DNA of 64,000 nucleotides from Cucumis sativus (Eukaryota > Streptophyta > Magnoliopsida > Cucurbitales > Cucurbitaceae), in NCBI RefSeq assembly GCF_000004075.3, contig NC_026661.2:1488001-1552000 (forward strand), read 5' to 3'. The notes beneath the pieces were generated by a model. The model saw only the letters and a program-made list of their open reading frames with translations, was not told the DNA's origin and made no database searches. The position numbers and the translations under genes were made by a program. Shown here piece by piece: positions 1 through 11,846 of the stretch; position 1 is the first letter of the stretch; every line of letters starts with the position of its first letter.

Positions 1-828
1 ACAAGTCCATGAAACACAACAAAATAAACGTAAATATCATATATAAATAATAAACATGCTTACTTTCATTTTTTTAAAAAATCCTAAAATATTTATTTAC
101 CGATCTAAATATATTTTTTTAATTTATTGCTTTTATAATCTTCTCTAGAAATATCTACCTTCTATAAATATTTCCATAAAATTAAGATTGCCATATTACA
201 TGACATTTTAAACTTTTGGCTAAAGAAAAGCTGAAGGGATCCACAAGCAAAAGTGAGGGTGGTGGAAATTGTTATACATGCGGCGGTCTTCGGCCCTCCG
301 ACGAAGATGCGGCCAACAATGTTCTCCTTTAATATTTGTTAATTCTTATAAATCTTCCTAAAAGTAATGACTTCTGCTGTCTACATAACAAAAACTGTCT
401 AATCTTTTGTTGATGATCAGTTGAATGAGTTCACACACCTTCACCATTCCGATTCTTCAGTCTCATGCTAGGCATCCATTACAATACCATAAATGCCTTG
501 ATTTAGACAGAAAAACTAGTTTGAATATGAAATACACACACAAACACACCCCTGTTAGGCCATGCTGGTCTGCCATGGATTGTACTCACTAAACAAGTTG
601 AATTTTTCAAAGTTTTCTTTGAGCCAACGGGATAACCGTCTTCTTTCTCCATTCACCATGCAATGTTGTTAAAAAGCAAAAGAAAACCTTGAATCTGAGA
701 CTTGACAATTTTTAATGAATGCACGAGTCCGCCACAGTTTTTTTTATATGGTTTTTGTTTTCAAGTAACTATTTATGTACAAACTAAGCTACCTAACCAT
801 TGGCTGCTTGAACTTCCTGTTTTTGCAG
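1..828. other. Intergenic, AT-rich; part of a dispersed repeat at the left edge
   Basis: No gene is recognised. Bases 1-200 resemble the stretch at about 25130-25330: both contain a TATAAATAATA(A/G)ACATG core followed by T-rich sequence and an AAATAT(T/C) tail, which points to two copies of one dispersed element. A pyrimidine-rich stretch ending in AG at 827-828 looks like a relic splice acceptor belonging to the decayed NLP exon that starts at 829. Confidence 0.5.
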
Positions 829-1500
829 TTTGTTCAACTTCTCTAAAGTGGATATGCAGGCAACATGGATAACAAGGTGCCCTTCCAGAAAGATCAAGAA
901 AGTAGGTCATTATTCTCTCAGCAAACTCCAGCTCGTGGTCGACTCAGTTCAAGGTGCTGATGGTTCGATACAGATTGGGACTTTCTATGAAAGCTTCCCA
1001 CAATTGAACAATCCCAGTTTTCCTGATACTGACCATTGTTCATCCACGATGGTGAGAGACCATCAGAGGCAATAAACTATCAAGTTGGCAATGGCTCGTT
1101 CAGCCATCGACCCCATGCAAAGTCCCCATTCTCTTCATGTACTCAGACTTCTGGTTCAGGCAGTCAGTGCCCTACCGGAGCAAGGCAACATACCAACTGC
1201 CACCACTATTAACACCTCAAATGGTGGACATGTATTAATGCTCCATGTCAAGAGGACCCAAAGATTCTGAGATCTGAAAGCTTCCCGTCATTTGGAGAAC
1301 ATCCTAATAGTTTACCTTCCTTACATGGTGGCTGAAGAGTTTGCCCGGCGACTAATACAAGAGTTGATATTGGGTATCTCGACAATAGTAGGAAATGAGT
1401 TATCTTGACATGTGATGCAGACCTTGAAGAGTATAAGGAAATATAAAGACTATCTCCTAGACAAACTAAATCAGTCTCTGCATCCAATGGATTTTTCAGC
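829..1500 (+). pseudogene. Decayed NIN-like protein (NLP, RWP-RK/PB1) gene fragment
   Basis: This is a broken remnant of an NLP nitrate-response transcription factor, which in intact genes has an N-terminal GAF-like region, an RWP-RK DNA-binding domain and a C-terminal PB1 domain. After a relic acceptor (TTTTTGCAG ending at 828) the frame starting at 829-831 reads [13 protein letters not shown], close to the conserved RWP-RK stretch [20 protein letters not shown]. One base is missing in the codon after the His, and the sequence resumes in another frame as [14 protein letters not shown] with the Trp of RWP changed to Cys. It continues as [19 protein letters not shown] and [15 protein letters not shown] until a stop near 1073. 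A third frame from about 1090 gives a Ser-rich linker including SGSGSQCPTGA, and then RSESFPSFGEHPNSLPSL. PB1-like pieces (ARRLIQEL, then VDIGYLDNSR, then VILTCDADLEE) follow with further frameshifts and stops up to about 1500. Nothing upstream in the window supplies the GAF region or the first RWP-RK exon. Several disruptions make a functional product very unlikely. Confidence 0.85.
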
Positions 1501-2724
1501 AAACTTTAAAAAGCTCAATTGGCACTAGCAACCCATCCTGAAACCATCAAAGATATTACTTCAATGAACTTGTCGCCTATTTTCTAAAACTTGGCAGTTG
1601 CAAATGGTGAGATAAACAATCTGATAACAAAAATTAGGAAGGTAAGATGACTAAAGTAGGAAACTAGTCACTTTTTTATAGCAGAAAAGGGAGTTTTTAA
1701 CTTTTTCTTAAAAGATAAACGGTATAGTAGAGAAAATAAATAGAACTTACTAGGATGCTTTTAAAAATTTCTCGCTAGGTATGTGTCACATACAAGAAAG
1801 CACATCTGAGCTATCCAGTTGAGAGATTGCATGAAAGGCTAGAAGTTCTACGTGAATTAAAACCAGTTCCCCACCACCAAAAACTATATATATAGATGGC
1901 TCCTCAACATTTCTATTTCTTTCATGCTCCGTTCCATATATATTGAAGTTTCAAGAGTCTAATAACTCAAAATTTTGCAAATGCCAATGAAAATGCAATG
2001 TAGTTTTCTCGAGGTCTATTAATTTGATGCCCCATTACGCATTCCATTTTACTAGGCTACAAGACTTGGAAATAATTGATGAGTATGGATGATTATACTG
2101 GACAGAACATGCTCAAAAATAAAAATTGCAAGCAAATACCATTAGAACATGGAAGAAACTATTACCAGACTGCTCTCTGATAGCTCTAAGCTGACACAGT
2201 GAAACTACGAAATGCTGGTGGAGTTTCCACTTTCCACAATGTATAACAAAATCTCAGGGCTTCTGTACTTTAATCATAATGTTCCTTTTCTTCTCAACGA
2301 ACTGAAAAACTAAAAATTAATGGTATCTATGAATAAAAATTGCACTGCCTCTTGATAATGTACAGCAGAATAAAACTATCAGTGGAACAGTATAGCAAAA
2401 TGGATCTCATTCATTCCAAGTTCTTTCACGAAACCTAGAAGTTTGAACCCACCTAAAATTTAAGTTTAATATAAGTAAAAGCCATGATTAACTATTAAAG
2501 GGTAATTAGCGATTATTAAGCATGTAAACTAAAACGACTAATCGATCTACATTTGTTACATACAAAGTTTATCGTCCTCTATTCTTTTCATTTTTATGAC
2601 TTGGTAACCAAGAATCCAGAAAAAAATAGTTTACCTGATGAACTGATGTCCCTAGAAAATTTAATGCCTCAGCAGATTTTAGCATGTTTTCATGTTTGCC
2701 TGTCCCTCAAGAAATTGAAAAACT
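1501..2724. other. Intergenic; probable 3' flank of the PPR gene
   Basis: The short open frames here are AT-rich and show no family resemblance. The part next to 2724 is probably the 3' untranslated region of the PPR gene, which is transcribed leftwards, but no clear poly(A) signal could be assigned. A weak continuation of the NLP relic beyond 1500 cannot be excluded. Confidence 0.4.
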
Positions 2725-5700
2725 TTAAGCATCACCATCCCAGTGATCACGTGTGCTAAATTTCTGTGGCTGGGAAGTTGCAATACTTCCTTGACCCCAG
2801 CCTTTTAACACACGCTTAAGAGTTTTCTGTGCAATCCCACTGCCATCGTTTCTGTTGAAGTTGTGCATGTCCAAGCCAAACACATGACACATATAGAGCA
2901 GAAAATTCAATATTCAACATGAAAGAAATTGATTTAATAGCCTTATTATTTTTACTATCCTTGGTCTTTTTCAAGTTCAACAAATTGATAACTGGAAATA
3001 GCGATCTACTACTAGAGCGCTTGAGAGGACTTTCACTCTATATTCAAGGTTGACTATCAAATGATCATCAAACGTGTGCAGTTGCAAAAAATAACTGCCT
3101 AAAAATATGCACCATGTAACTAGATGTTAATAGGTCTTATGGCTAATGCAGAGTTAAACGAGGAGGAAAACAATATAATTATGTTTCTTCAGTTTTGTGC
3201 AAACACGAGTGGACTCTTAGGACAAAAAAATTGCCAGAATTTCAAGGAAAAAAATGGTTCTAAAATTCCCATTGGTGAAATCATTCAATATTTGGATCAA
3301 AATAAGTGATACATATTTAAAAAATTTAACTACCACCTAGTATCTTATATTCTTCATACAATGTATTATGATTGAGTAACACTTGAGTTGGATTTGAATA
3401 ATGTCACAGACAATGTTCTTAACCGAATCCTCAAAATAGCAGCAAACCTAGTGGAGATAAGTACGACACAGATCAAATATATTTTGAAAGATTCATACCT
3501 GTGAACTATCTTTTGCCAATCACTTTCATCATTATTATTCAATCTTCCACGAATATTCTTATTCTCATGTTCGTTGAAATCTGTTTCTGAAGCCATTTCC
3601 ATCATCCTTTCTGCAAATTCATCAGCTGCATGCTTGCTCCCTCTTTTACCCAATTCATCAATCACTGGCATGAATGATGCAGGGTCAAAACTATACTGTT
3701 TATCCATCATCTTATGAAGAATGAAACTAGCATCATCTAACTTTCCGTCCTTGCAAAGTTTTTCAATCAGGTCCCTATAAAGAAAATTTTTCAAGGCTAA
3801 AGATCTATCCAATGCAGCTTCAAAAAGCTCTTTAGCCTTCAATGTTTCACCTCCAGCTAGTAGCTCATTGAACATAAAACTATACAAGGATTCCTTATGG
3901 CCACATAGGCTTAAAGCTATCTCAAATAATTCTTGGGCGGCTCCAAAGTCGCAAGCCTTGAAAAAAGCTCCAATTAGAATCCTAAAAGTATATATATTAG
4001 GAGATATCCCCTTCTGCAGCATTTCATCCAAAAGACAAGTGGCATCTTTGAGTTTCCCACCTTCAGATAGGCAGCTAATAATGTTATTATAAGTGTACAC
4101 GTTAGGAAAAATTCCTCTTTCTTTCATCTCATCCATCAATCCATATATTTCAAATATTTGATTTTCACTACCTAAACCCTGGATCAGTGAATTATATGTT
4201 CGAAGGCTCTTGTTGCAACCTTTTTTCTCCATTTCTTTGAGAACTCTAAAAGCAGACGATAACTTACCTTGTTTACAGTAATTATATATGAAAGTATCAA
4301 ATATTAGTGAATCAGGAGATAACTTTTTCCCAATCATCTCCAGAAGCTTCTTTTTTGCTTCATCAACCCGCCCTACCTTACATAATCCACCTATTATGGT
4401 TGCATATGTGATCGAGTCTGGCAAACACTTCTTCCCATTATTACGAATATCAAAAAGATCAATAAAAGAGTTCCCTAGATTACCAAGAGAAGCACTTCCA
4501 CGTGTCCACATGCCACTCACTATTTCAATAGCTTTGTCCAGATTCCCAGCTTTACAGAGGCCATTAATCATTGTATTACAAGTTACATTATCCAACCCAT
4601 AACCTCTTTCATTCATCATTTGCAGCAAGTCTTCCGCCTCTGATGCCCTCCCCTCTTTCCACAGGCTGTGAAGTAGGATGTTACAAGTATACATATTGGG
4701 AAAGCAACCAACCTGTATCATTTCACGAAGAACATAGTTGGCTTCAAGTATCTTTCCTCTCCTACAGTATCCATGCAGTAAGGTACTATAAGTTACAGTA
4801 TCTGGAGCAACACCACTCTCTCTCATTAGGCCTAATATAGATCTTGCATCAGAAAACATTCCATATTTACAAAGTCCATGTACCAAAATGTTGTAGGAGT
4901 AGAGATTGGGTTTTATATTCTTTTCTGCCATCTCATTAAGAATTAAATGAGCTTCAAGGAGCTTTCCACTTCTAACCAATCCTAACATCCATATGTTATA
5001 GCTTCTCAAGCTCAGAGTTTCAGAATTTTTCATAGAATCAAAAATAGCCCTAGCTTCCTCGAACATTCCTTCACTACAAAATCCTTCTAGCATTAAATTA
5101 TATGTTACGGTATTAGGCTTCGGTAACCCCATCTCTTCATCTATTTGCATATCTCTAAAAATTCTGGAAGCTTCTAAAATTTGCCCAGATTTACAGAGGG
5201 CAGCAATTCTACAATTGAAAGTTACAATATCTGGAGAAAGACCAACCTCTCTCATCTTTTCCACCAATTTCTCAGCCTCCACAGTCTGACCTTCTCCACA
5301 GAGAGAAGATATCACAGTATTGTACGCAACCCTATTAGGCAAAGCACCAGAGCTCCTCATCTCGTCCAAAAGATCAATCCCATGAGAATGGAGACCAGCT
5401 CTACAATACCCACGAACCAAAATCCCAAGACTAAACTCATTAGGCTTACACCCTTTTTCAGACATTTTATCAAACACTTCTCGTGCATTCTCCAAGTACC
5501 CCATTTCGCAAAGCGCACTTATCAGCAAATTAAAAGTATAAGTTTGTGGTTTAACTCTCGCAACAGCCATATCCTTATATAGCCAAATCACACAATCAAC
5601 ACGGCTTTCCTTCAAAGAACACCGAAACAGAAGATTATAGAAAGAAATAGGAGGAGGGTCATGAGGAAACCTGTCTCGAAGCGATCGAAACTGAGAAATG

Positions 5701-5999
5701 GCGTTTTCAAGGAGACCCAAATCAGCCAACGTTCGAACAAGTGAAAATCCAGATGGATGAGCAAAGTCCCGGTGCTGCGACAAGAGGAGTTGGTGAAGGT
5801 GATCGATCTGTGGGTGCATTTTTGCAGTGATGAGGATACGGGCAATAGCGGGTACAGATTGAAGAGAGGGCTTGAAGAAGGAAGAAGAAGCGGGGATCGG
5901 GGAAGAGAGGATTCGCTTGAAGAGAAGCCATGCTAGGTTAGGATTGTTAGAATTAAGGTAAATGGCTTTCGAGAGCTTGGCTGCTCGGTCCATTGGCAT
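2725..5999 (-). CDS. P-class pentatricopeptide repeat protein, At2g17140 type (2 exons)
   Basis: PPR proteins bind organelle RNA and assist its processing, editing or translation; this one is expected in mitochondria or plastids, target RNA unknown. Exon 1 is 3499-5999 and exon 2 is 2725-2851, giving 875 aa. The donor (CACAG/GTATGA) and acceptor (CTTCAACAG/AAAC) join in frame. The first ATG is at 5999, and an in-frame ATG at 5993 is a possible alternative. About 19 tandem 35-residue P-type motifs run from roughly residue 110 to 800, typically TYTFNLLISALC followed by KGCKPN or GVAPD endings; the eleventh is lengthened by a non-repeat loop containing GNLGNSFIDLFD. No PLS, E or DYW modules are present, so an RNA-editing deaminase role is not indicated. 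Exon 2 encodes only a short conserved tail containing NDGSGIA and LKGWGQG, which also ends the remembered Arabidopsis At2g17140 protein. Reading straight through the intron would add an unrelated tail and hide this exon. The N-terminus is Ser/Ala/Lys-rich, as expected for targeting. Confidence 0.93.
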
Positions 6000-7405
6000 T
6001 AACAAACTTTAGTGTGGGTATGCTGATTCAGTTGGAAACGCGGGAGGAAGATGACAATACACACAGTCATTAAGTTGGTTATTTCCAATCATTTTTCAAA
6101 TAAATTCTTGATTTCTTTTTAAAAAATAATGTTATTTTAATATTTAGGAGAAAGTTCGACCATAATGTGATTTTTCAATTTAATGAAAAATAAATATAGT
6201 AGAGGAAAATGAATAAACAAAGATAGAGTAAAGTACGAACTATGGATAAAAATGATAGTTTTAATTTGGAGCAAAGTTACGTAGAATACATCACTTCTAT
6301 AATTCAGTTACAATTTACGTGATAATTTATGTTCGTGCATGCATAAGCTTTGTCAAATATTTTGATCTTTTGTCCATGATTTTGATATTTTTATTATTTT
6401 TATTATTTTTATTATTTTTTTAGTTGATTTAATAATGAAATCATATATATTTTAGTAAGTAATTATAAAATAAAATCAAAGTGATATTTAGGTGCTGTCT
6501 TGATGTTTTTTTATCTTTGGATTTTTTCTTTTTCTTCTTTAAGCTTCTGAGAAGTATGTTTTATTTTTAATAATTGGTTTTGAAAAGTTTAGTTTAGGTT
6601 AAAGGATAAAGAATTGAAGTTCATTATTTATTGAACATTGCAATATGCCTTTCTTTTAGTACATTATATGATGTATGTAAAATATATCATTATTTTAAAT
6701 TGAATACTAATAATATTTTAAATACTCAAAATCATGCCACGAAAGTAACCGAGATTATAGTTGGAAATGATCTCCCTTCGTTTGATTCGAGTCTTCCAAA
6801 AATTGTAATTCAATTAAAGTATACATTTGGTTCGGTCTCTTAATTTTGAGCTTATGAATAGAGAGCTTGTGAATCTAAAGTTTCTTTAAGTTTTTACTTG
6901 CAATCATTAGATGATGTAACACAAAAGCCAAATTAGTCTCCATGTTGTTGCTAAGAAACCTCAAAATCACCTTCTAATCATTATTATCAACTAAAAATTA
7001 AGAGAATGTTTGGCCTATCCATCTCGTAAGTTAGTGTTAAATAACTTAACTCTATCAACACCAATAGCTTTTAGAAGTTTGTAAATTTAAAGGAACTTCA
7101 TCTTTCCAATAATTTGTTTTGCATATTTATCTACCAACGTCATATTTTCTTTTTTTCTCTCTATTGAGGAACAAATTCAACACCCTAAATACACACTTCC
7201 TAAATCCAACAAAAACATCTAAAACACAAACTTTCTAACTCGAACATATCACGTAGAACTCAACTAAGCATGCACACCAAACACCACCTGACTAGCTTCC
7301 ATGGGCAGGCAGTCAGTAAAGGAAATCTTAGAACTTGAATAGCAAAAACGATCTACTTCATTCCTTTCTATAGAAAAAATGGGTGAAAAAAGGGGGGGAA
7401 AATTG
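6000..7405. other. Intergenic between the PPR and GAUT3-like genes
   Basis: The stretch is AT-rich with runs of TTATT and no credible coding sequence. It must contain the leftward-firing PPR promoter (just above 5999) and the 3' untranslated region of the GAUT gene (just below 7406). A short G-run (GGGGGGG) at about 7392-7398 lies immediately after the GAUT stop codon. Confidence 0.5.
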
Positions 7406-10400
7406 TTATTCACTGATGTTACAAAGCTGGAGATAAGGGTTGCCATACATCACATATTTAGACCAGTATGACTTGTACTTGGAAACAGCTAAATCTAACC
7501 AAGGTTTGTAATTTCCATTGTAATGGATAACTGCAGCATTCTCTATTTCCGTTACGTTGAGGGCGGGGTCGTATCCGAGCCCCAGCACATGCCACCCTCT
7601 GTCTAGTGGATAAGTAAGATTGTAAAAAGTGATCAAACCTGGTGGTAGCGACCCAAGTTTCCACAGAGTTCTGTCCTCGTTCTGTACAGGGGTGGTTTAT
7701 TCAATTAGCAATCCAAATGGATTTGATTAATAGAAAATAAGAGCTATGTGTTCGTGCATAGGAAATTAGATGTGGATTCCATTACGTCTAAATAAAAAGA
7801 AGTGTTTGTGCTTGAAAAAGTAACTTTACAAAACCAAGGTCTAAATCTACTCCAGCTTAAAACATTTGCAGAAAACTCAGAAGACTTAAATATGGAAAAT
7901 ATATGGTATTATCGTCAAGATAATCGAGTATTTTTTAAAAAGGTTAGTCTCTCCCAAATTTCCCAAAAGAAACTACACTAAATTTGCTCCAAACCCACTC
8001 CCCGTCTATTTATAATTAAAAGTCCTAACAAACTTACGAGTTGATTTCTAATATGGCTTTTTTAACAACCATACTAAAAATGATAAGAATATCAAAGAAT
8101 TTAAAAGGCAAGCAGAAAAAAGATATAGTATGCTTTACCAGATCTTGCCAGTAATGGTAAATTCCAGTCATGTTTCGTTTTCTCCATTCCTTCAAGTCAA
8201 AAATATTCATGCCGAATGCCCAACCACATGCATTTGGATCAAAGTTCTCCGATATCTTTGGATTTGAGAAGTTGAGATATTTATCAAACCTATGAAAGCT
8301 TTCTTTACAGGTCTCCACTGCCCCATTCACCATACCTTTCAAATCAATGTCCCACAAGGACGTTAAATCCTTCTGAACTACGATATCATCATCCAAAAAT
8401 AGGATCTTGTCCAACTTGGGATACACTTCAGGGAGGTAGAATCTAAGATGATTTAGCATGGACAAATACTTCGGATTCCTGTACTTCAGATTATCCATGC
8501 CAACGGAGAGGGAAGAAGGATGATTCGCCTTGAAGTAGTATTCTTTAAGTCTTGCAGATTCAAGTTGTCGGAGAACAGAGCAGTAAGAGGAATTCAACCA
8601 CTTGAAATCATCAATGTTTTGAACATGGATCGTCGGTTTTGAAGGAGAATTAACAAGAAACCACATTCTCATAGCAGCAAAATTCAGCTTATCTGTGACA
8701 ATATGGAAAACGTGTTTCTCAGGTTCCTTAGCATGCAAAACCGTGGAGTTGACTACAACGGAGGTTGCCAATACATTATCTGAGAAAATAGCATAGTGAT
8801 ACAGAGAAGGATTTTCAATCTTTTCTCTGTCAATATTATGATTAAGATGATGGCCATGTAGGAAATAGTCTCCTGCTAGCTGTAAAGGGAGGCAATGCAA
8901 AGATTTAGGGACTGTTTTGGCTGCTAACTGAGTCAAGAATGCACTCTTTTTCTTTTGGGCATTCACATTTTCCTCTGTTGATTGTAGCATGGCTCTCAAC
9001 TTTCTCGCCATAGTAAGACAATCATACAGTTCATCTTTGGCCATTGCCAGAGCATGACCCATTGCTTTTGCTCGATCTAGTGCACTAAAGAAAAAAAAGA
9101 ACATTGCATGAACACCAAGAAAAATATACAAGTAATAGTAGGAATTGAGTACGAAGCTTGTGAAAACCTTGGATGAAGCCCAGCATCTGAATTAGCTTCC
9201 CCAATGGCAAGTTGACTTTCTCTACAGTGTCTCATTAGAGTATTGTAAAGTCCTGTATCATTCTTTGACCTGGCTATATTTGCATACGCTTTGGCCATTA
9301 TGATCTGATCCCGCATAAGTTTCAAGGTGGAATCGGATTTTGGATTTTCGAAATCCCTCCTCCAAATGCTGTACTTTCCCTTCACTGTAGTGTCAAAATT
9401 TTGAGACCGTTCAATAGCAGCAGCTGCCATCTGATTGTCTATCTCTTTATCTTCTCGAATCAATTCTGCAGCTCGTAGAGCCCTCCTCTCCAGTCGCATT
9501 GCCTGAAGCAATAAAATATTAAAAGTTACTCCAAATTACAAATATAGGTATGCATATGCCAGGTAGAAGTATCGGGAAAATCACCTGTCGTTTCAGCTTC
9601 ACTGGATTCATTGATGATAAACGAGAAAATTCAGCTTCACCTTCTCCAGGAGGATGGTCATCCACAGAATGCACCATGATCTCTTTATTCTCCTTCCTGG
9701 AATTTAATTGGTCTGACTGAAAGGAAAAAATATATGAATTATATTTTACATGAGCATATGCATCAGGTAAATAGAGTATTATAGTTTCATGAGCAACAAC
9801 AAGAAGATGAAAAGAAAACATATCTTTCCGATGTTAAACATTGAAACGACTACGAAAAGTTTGAATCTATCAAACACAACAATAGGTATAATATAACGTT
9901 TCACCCATGCACATTATCTACACAGAAGCATTCAAGAGGACTTAATCAGCTTAAAAAATATTCACAGTACCTGGGAACTCAAAGGCTGGTGATGGTTTCC
10001 ATCCAAAGAATTTTCCCATATCCAGGAGGCAGATAAATCCTTCAATTTGACCCTACCAAGGCGAAAAGCACCAGAAGGATCACTGTAGGCTGCAATTATG
10101 TCGATATCCTGTTTGAACCAAAGGATACAAACATAAACATTGTAAGTGTTAAATGCAAAGAATATTTAAATTTACGAACTTCATAACACATTAACACCTT
10201 ATCATCTTCATTGGTGCTGATTCTATTTCCCGTATCTTGCTCCTGCAAGCATTTGAGTTGGTCAATAGGTGCATGAACTTCTGAATGCATAAAACTTATA
10301 AAGAAAACAAAATTAGAACCGAGAGTATGACAAGAATCCCACAACTAAGTGATGGAATTTTTTTCCACTAGGTGTAATGGGAGGAAGAAACTAAAATCGT

Positions 10401-11846
10401 GGATAGAACATAACTTCATCAAGGAAAACCTCTAATGACATAAGTCCTCAGCCTTCAATTCAGGTGCAATAAATTTTGTTTAACCATCTATCTACTTCAA
10501 GTATCTTAACAATTACAGCCAGGGCATAACTAGCAAAATAAGTTTATAGTAATACAGGCAGGATAAAACCAGAAAAAAAAACCACAATCACTTGGAATGA
10601 CTAATAGATAAGAAACCAAATGTAGGCAATGATATTGCTACATGTTATCATTGCCACAGTCATAACAACAAAGTATAAATAATGTCATATACTAAACAAT
10701 ATTTACATTTCCATTGACTTAGAGGCTAGATGATAGGATATTCTGCTGAAGAAAATTTAAAAAAAAAATAAAAAGTTCAGGGCTAAAATGCATACATACA
10801 AACATCTTAGTCCTCATGTATTAATCAATTTAAGTTTTTTAATTTCATAATGTCGGTGTGGTTAGTCCACTACTGAAACGTTTTATAGTGAGGATACTAT
10901 AAACTGGTGATGATAGGAACTCGCCTACCAACTAAATGGCTAGATGGATTAAAATAAAAGGATATTACTGACAAAATACATATTAGAAAATAGGACAGAA
11001 TCGTTAGATGCAAAATGTGCCACAAAGAGACACAAGTGTGATACCTCTCCATCACCACATTGAACACATTGATACGTAGGCTTCCCATCTAGACTGCAGC
11101 ACATAAAAATCAAGCTTAGCCCAGTGTTTATCTATCAGATGGAAATCATTTATCCAAGCATGATAATCATACAAAAAATAAAGCACAATTAAATGAAAGA
11201 ATAAAGAAATGGCATAACAAATCTTTCGGCAATCTTCTTACGTGAGAGAAGCATTGGATGCATCCACTCCAATAAGACCAACGAGTGATACAACCTGCAT
11301 CGAAAATTAGGCTTAAACTGCATCTATCTGGAAAACGGAAATAGATATACAATGACAGCTAGCTACGATCTAATCATGTGAATGAATTCTTTTAAATTCA
11401 GAAAATAAAGACACAATCAGAGAAACACTATTACGAAAAGATTACGACACAATAGAATAACAAACTTAAGATCAGAGCCAACAGTGTGGTTCAATTCAGT
11501 AAGGAACAATCAAATCTAAAAACAGAAACAAAAGTAAAAGAAAATATAAATTCCAAAAAGTATCCAAAACAATCGGCATCAATCAACAGCAAACTACTCC
11601 GAAAACTGCTAGAAAAGTAATTACAAGACACCGTCAATGTCTACGAGAAATTCAGCTAACAATCGCTACAGTACCGAATGAGAAGGATCAATTCAGTACC
11701 ACATTTCAACTAAAAAGAATACAGAGAAAAAAAAAGAAAGAAGAAGTAAATACTCGGGGAGAGGAATCGAAAGCTGTTACCTGAAAGACGGAGAAGATAA
11801 AGAGAAGATTCAAGGTGAGAGAGATTCTTTTAGGGAGAAGTTCCAT
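7406..11846 (-). CDS. GAUT3: Galacturonosyltransferase, GAUT3-type (GT8 family; 9 exons)
   Basis: GAUT enzymes work in the Golgi and transfer galacturonic acid from UDP-GalA onto homogalacturonan during pectin synthesis. Exons in transcript order: 11781-11846, 11242-11294, 11045-11093, 10198-10242, 9971-10108, 9585-9716, 9168-9502, 8139-9084 and 7406-7681. All borders are GT-AG and the joined frame is open for 679 aa, matching the roughly 680 aa I recall for Arabidopsis GAUT3. Exon 1 encodes a hydrophobic N-terminus (MELLPKR then LTLNLLFIFSVF) acting as signal or membrane anchor. A CVQCGDGE segment and an acidic/basic stem follow. The catalytic GT8 domain carries ENPSLYHYAIFSDNVLA, a LDDDIVVQKD metal-binding motif (first Asp about residue 504), the family block DPNACGWAFGMN, and the C-terminal HYNGNYKPW motif (about 641-649) that supplies the third metal and substrate contacts. 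It sits in the GAUT1-7 clade; choosing GAUT3 over GAUT4 rests on the N-terminal layout, length and synteny with the AVT3 gene. No disabling change is seen. Confidence 0.92.
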
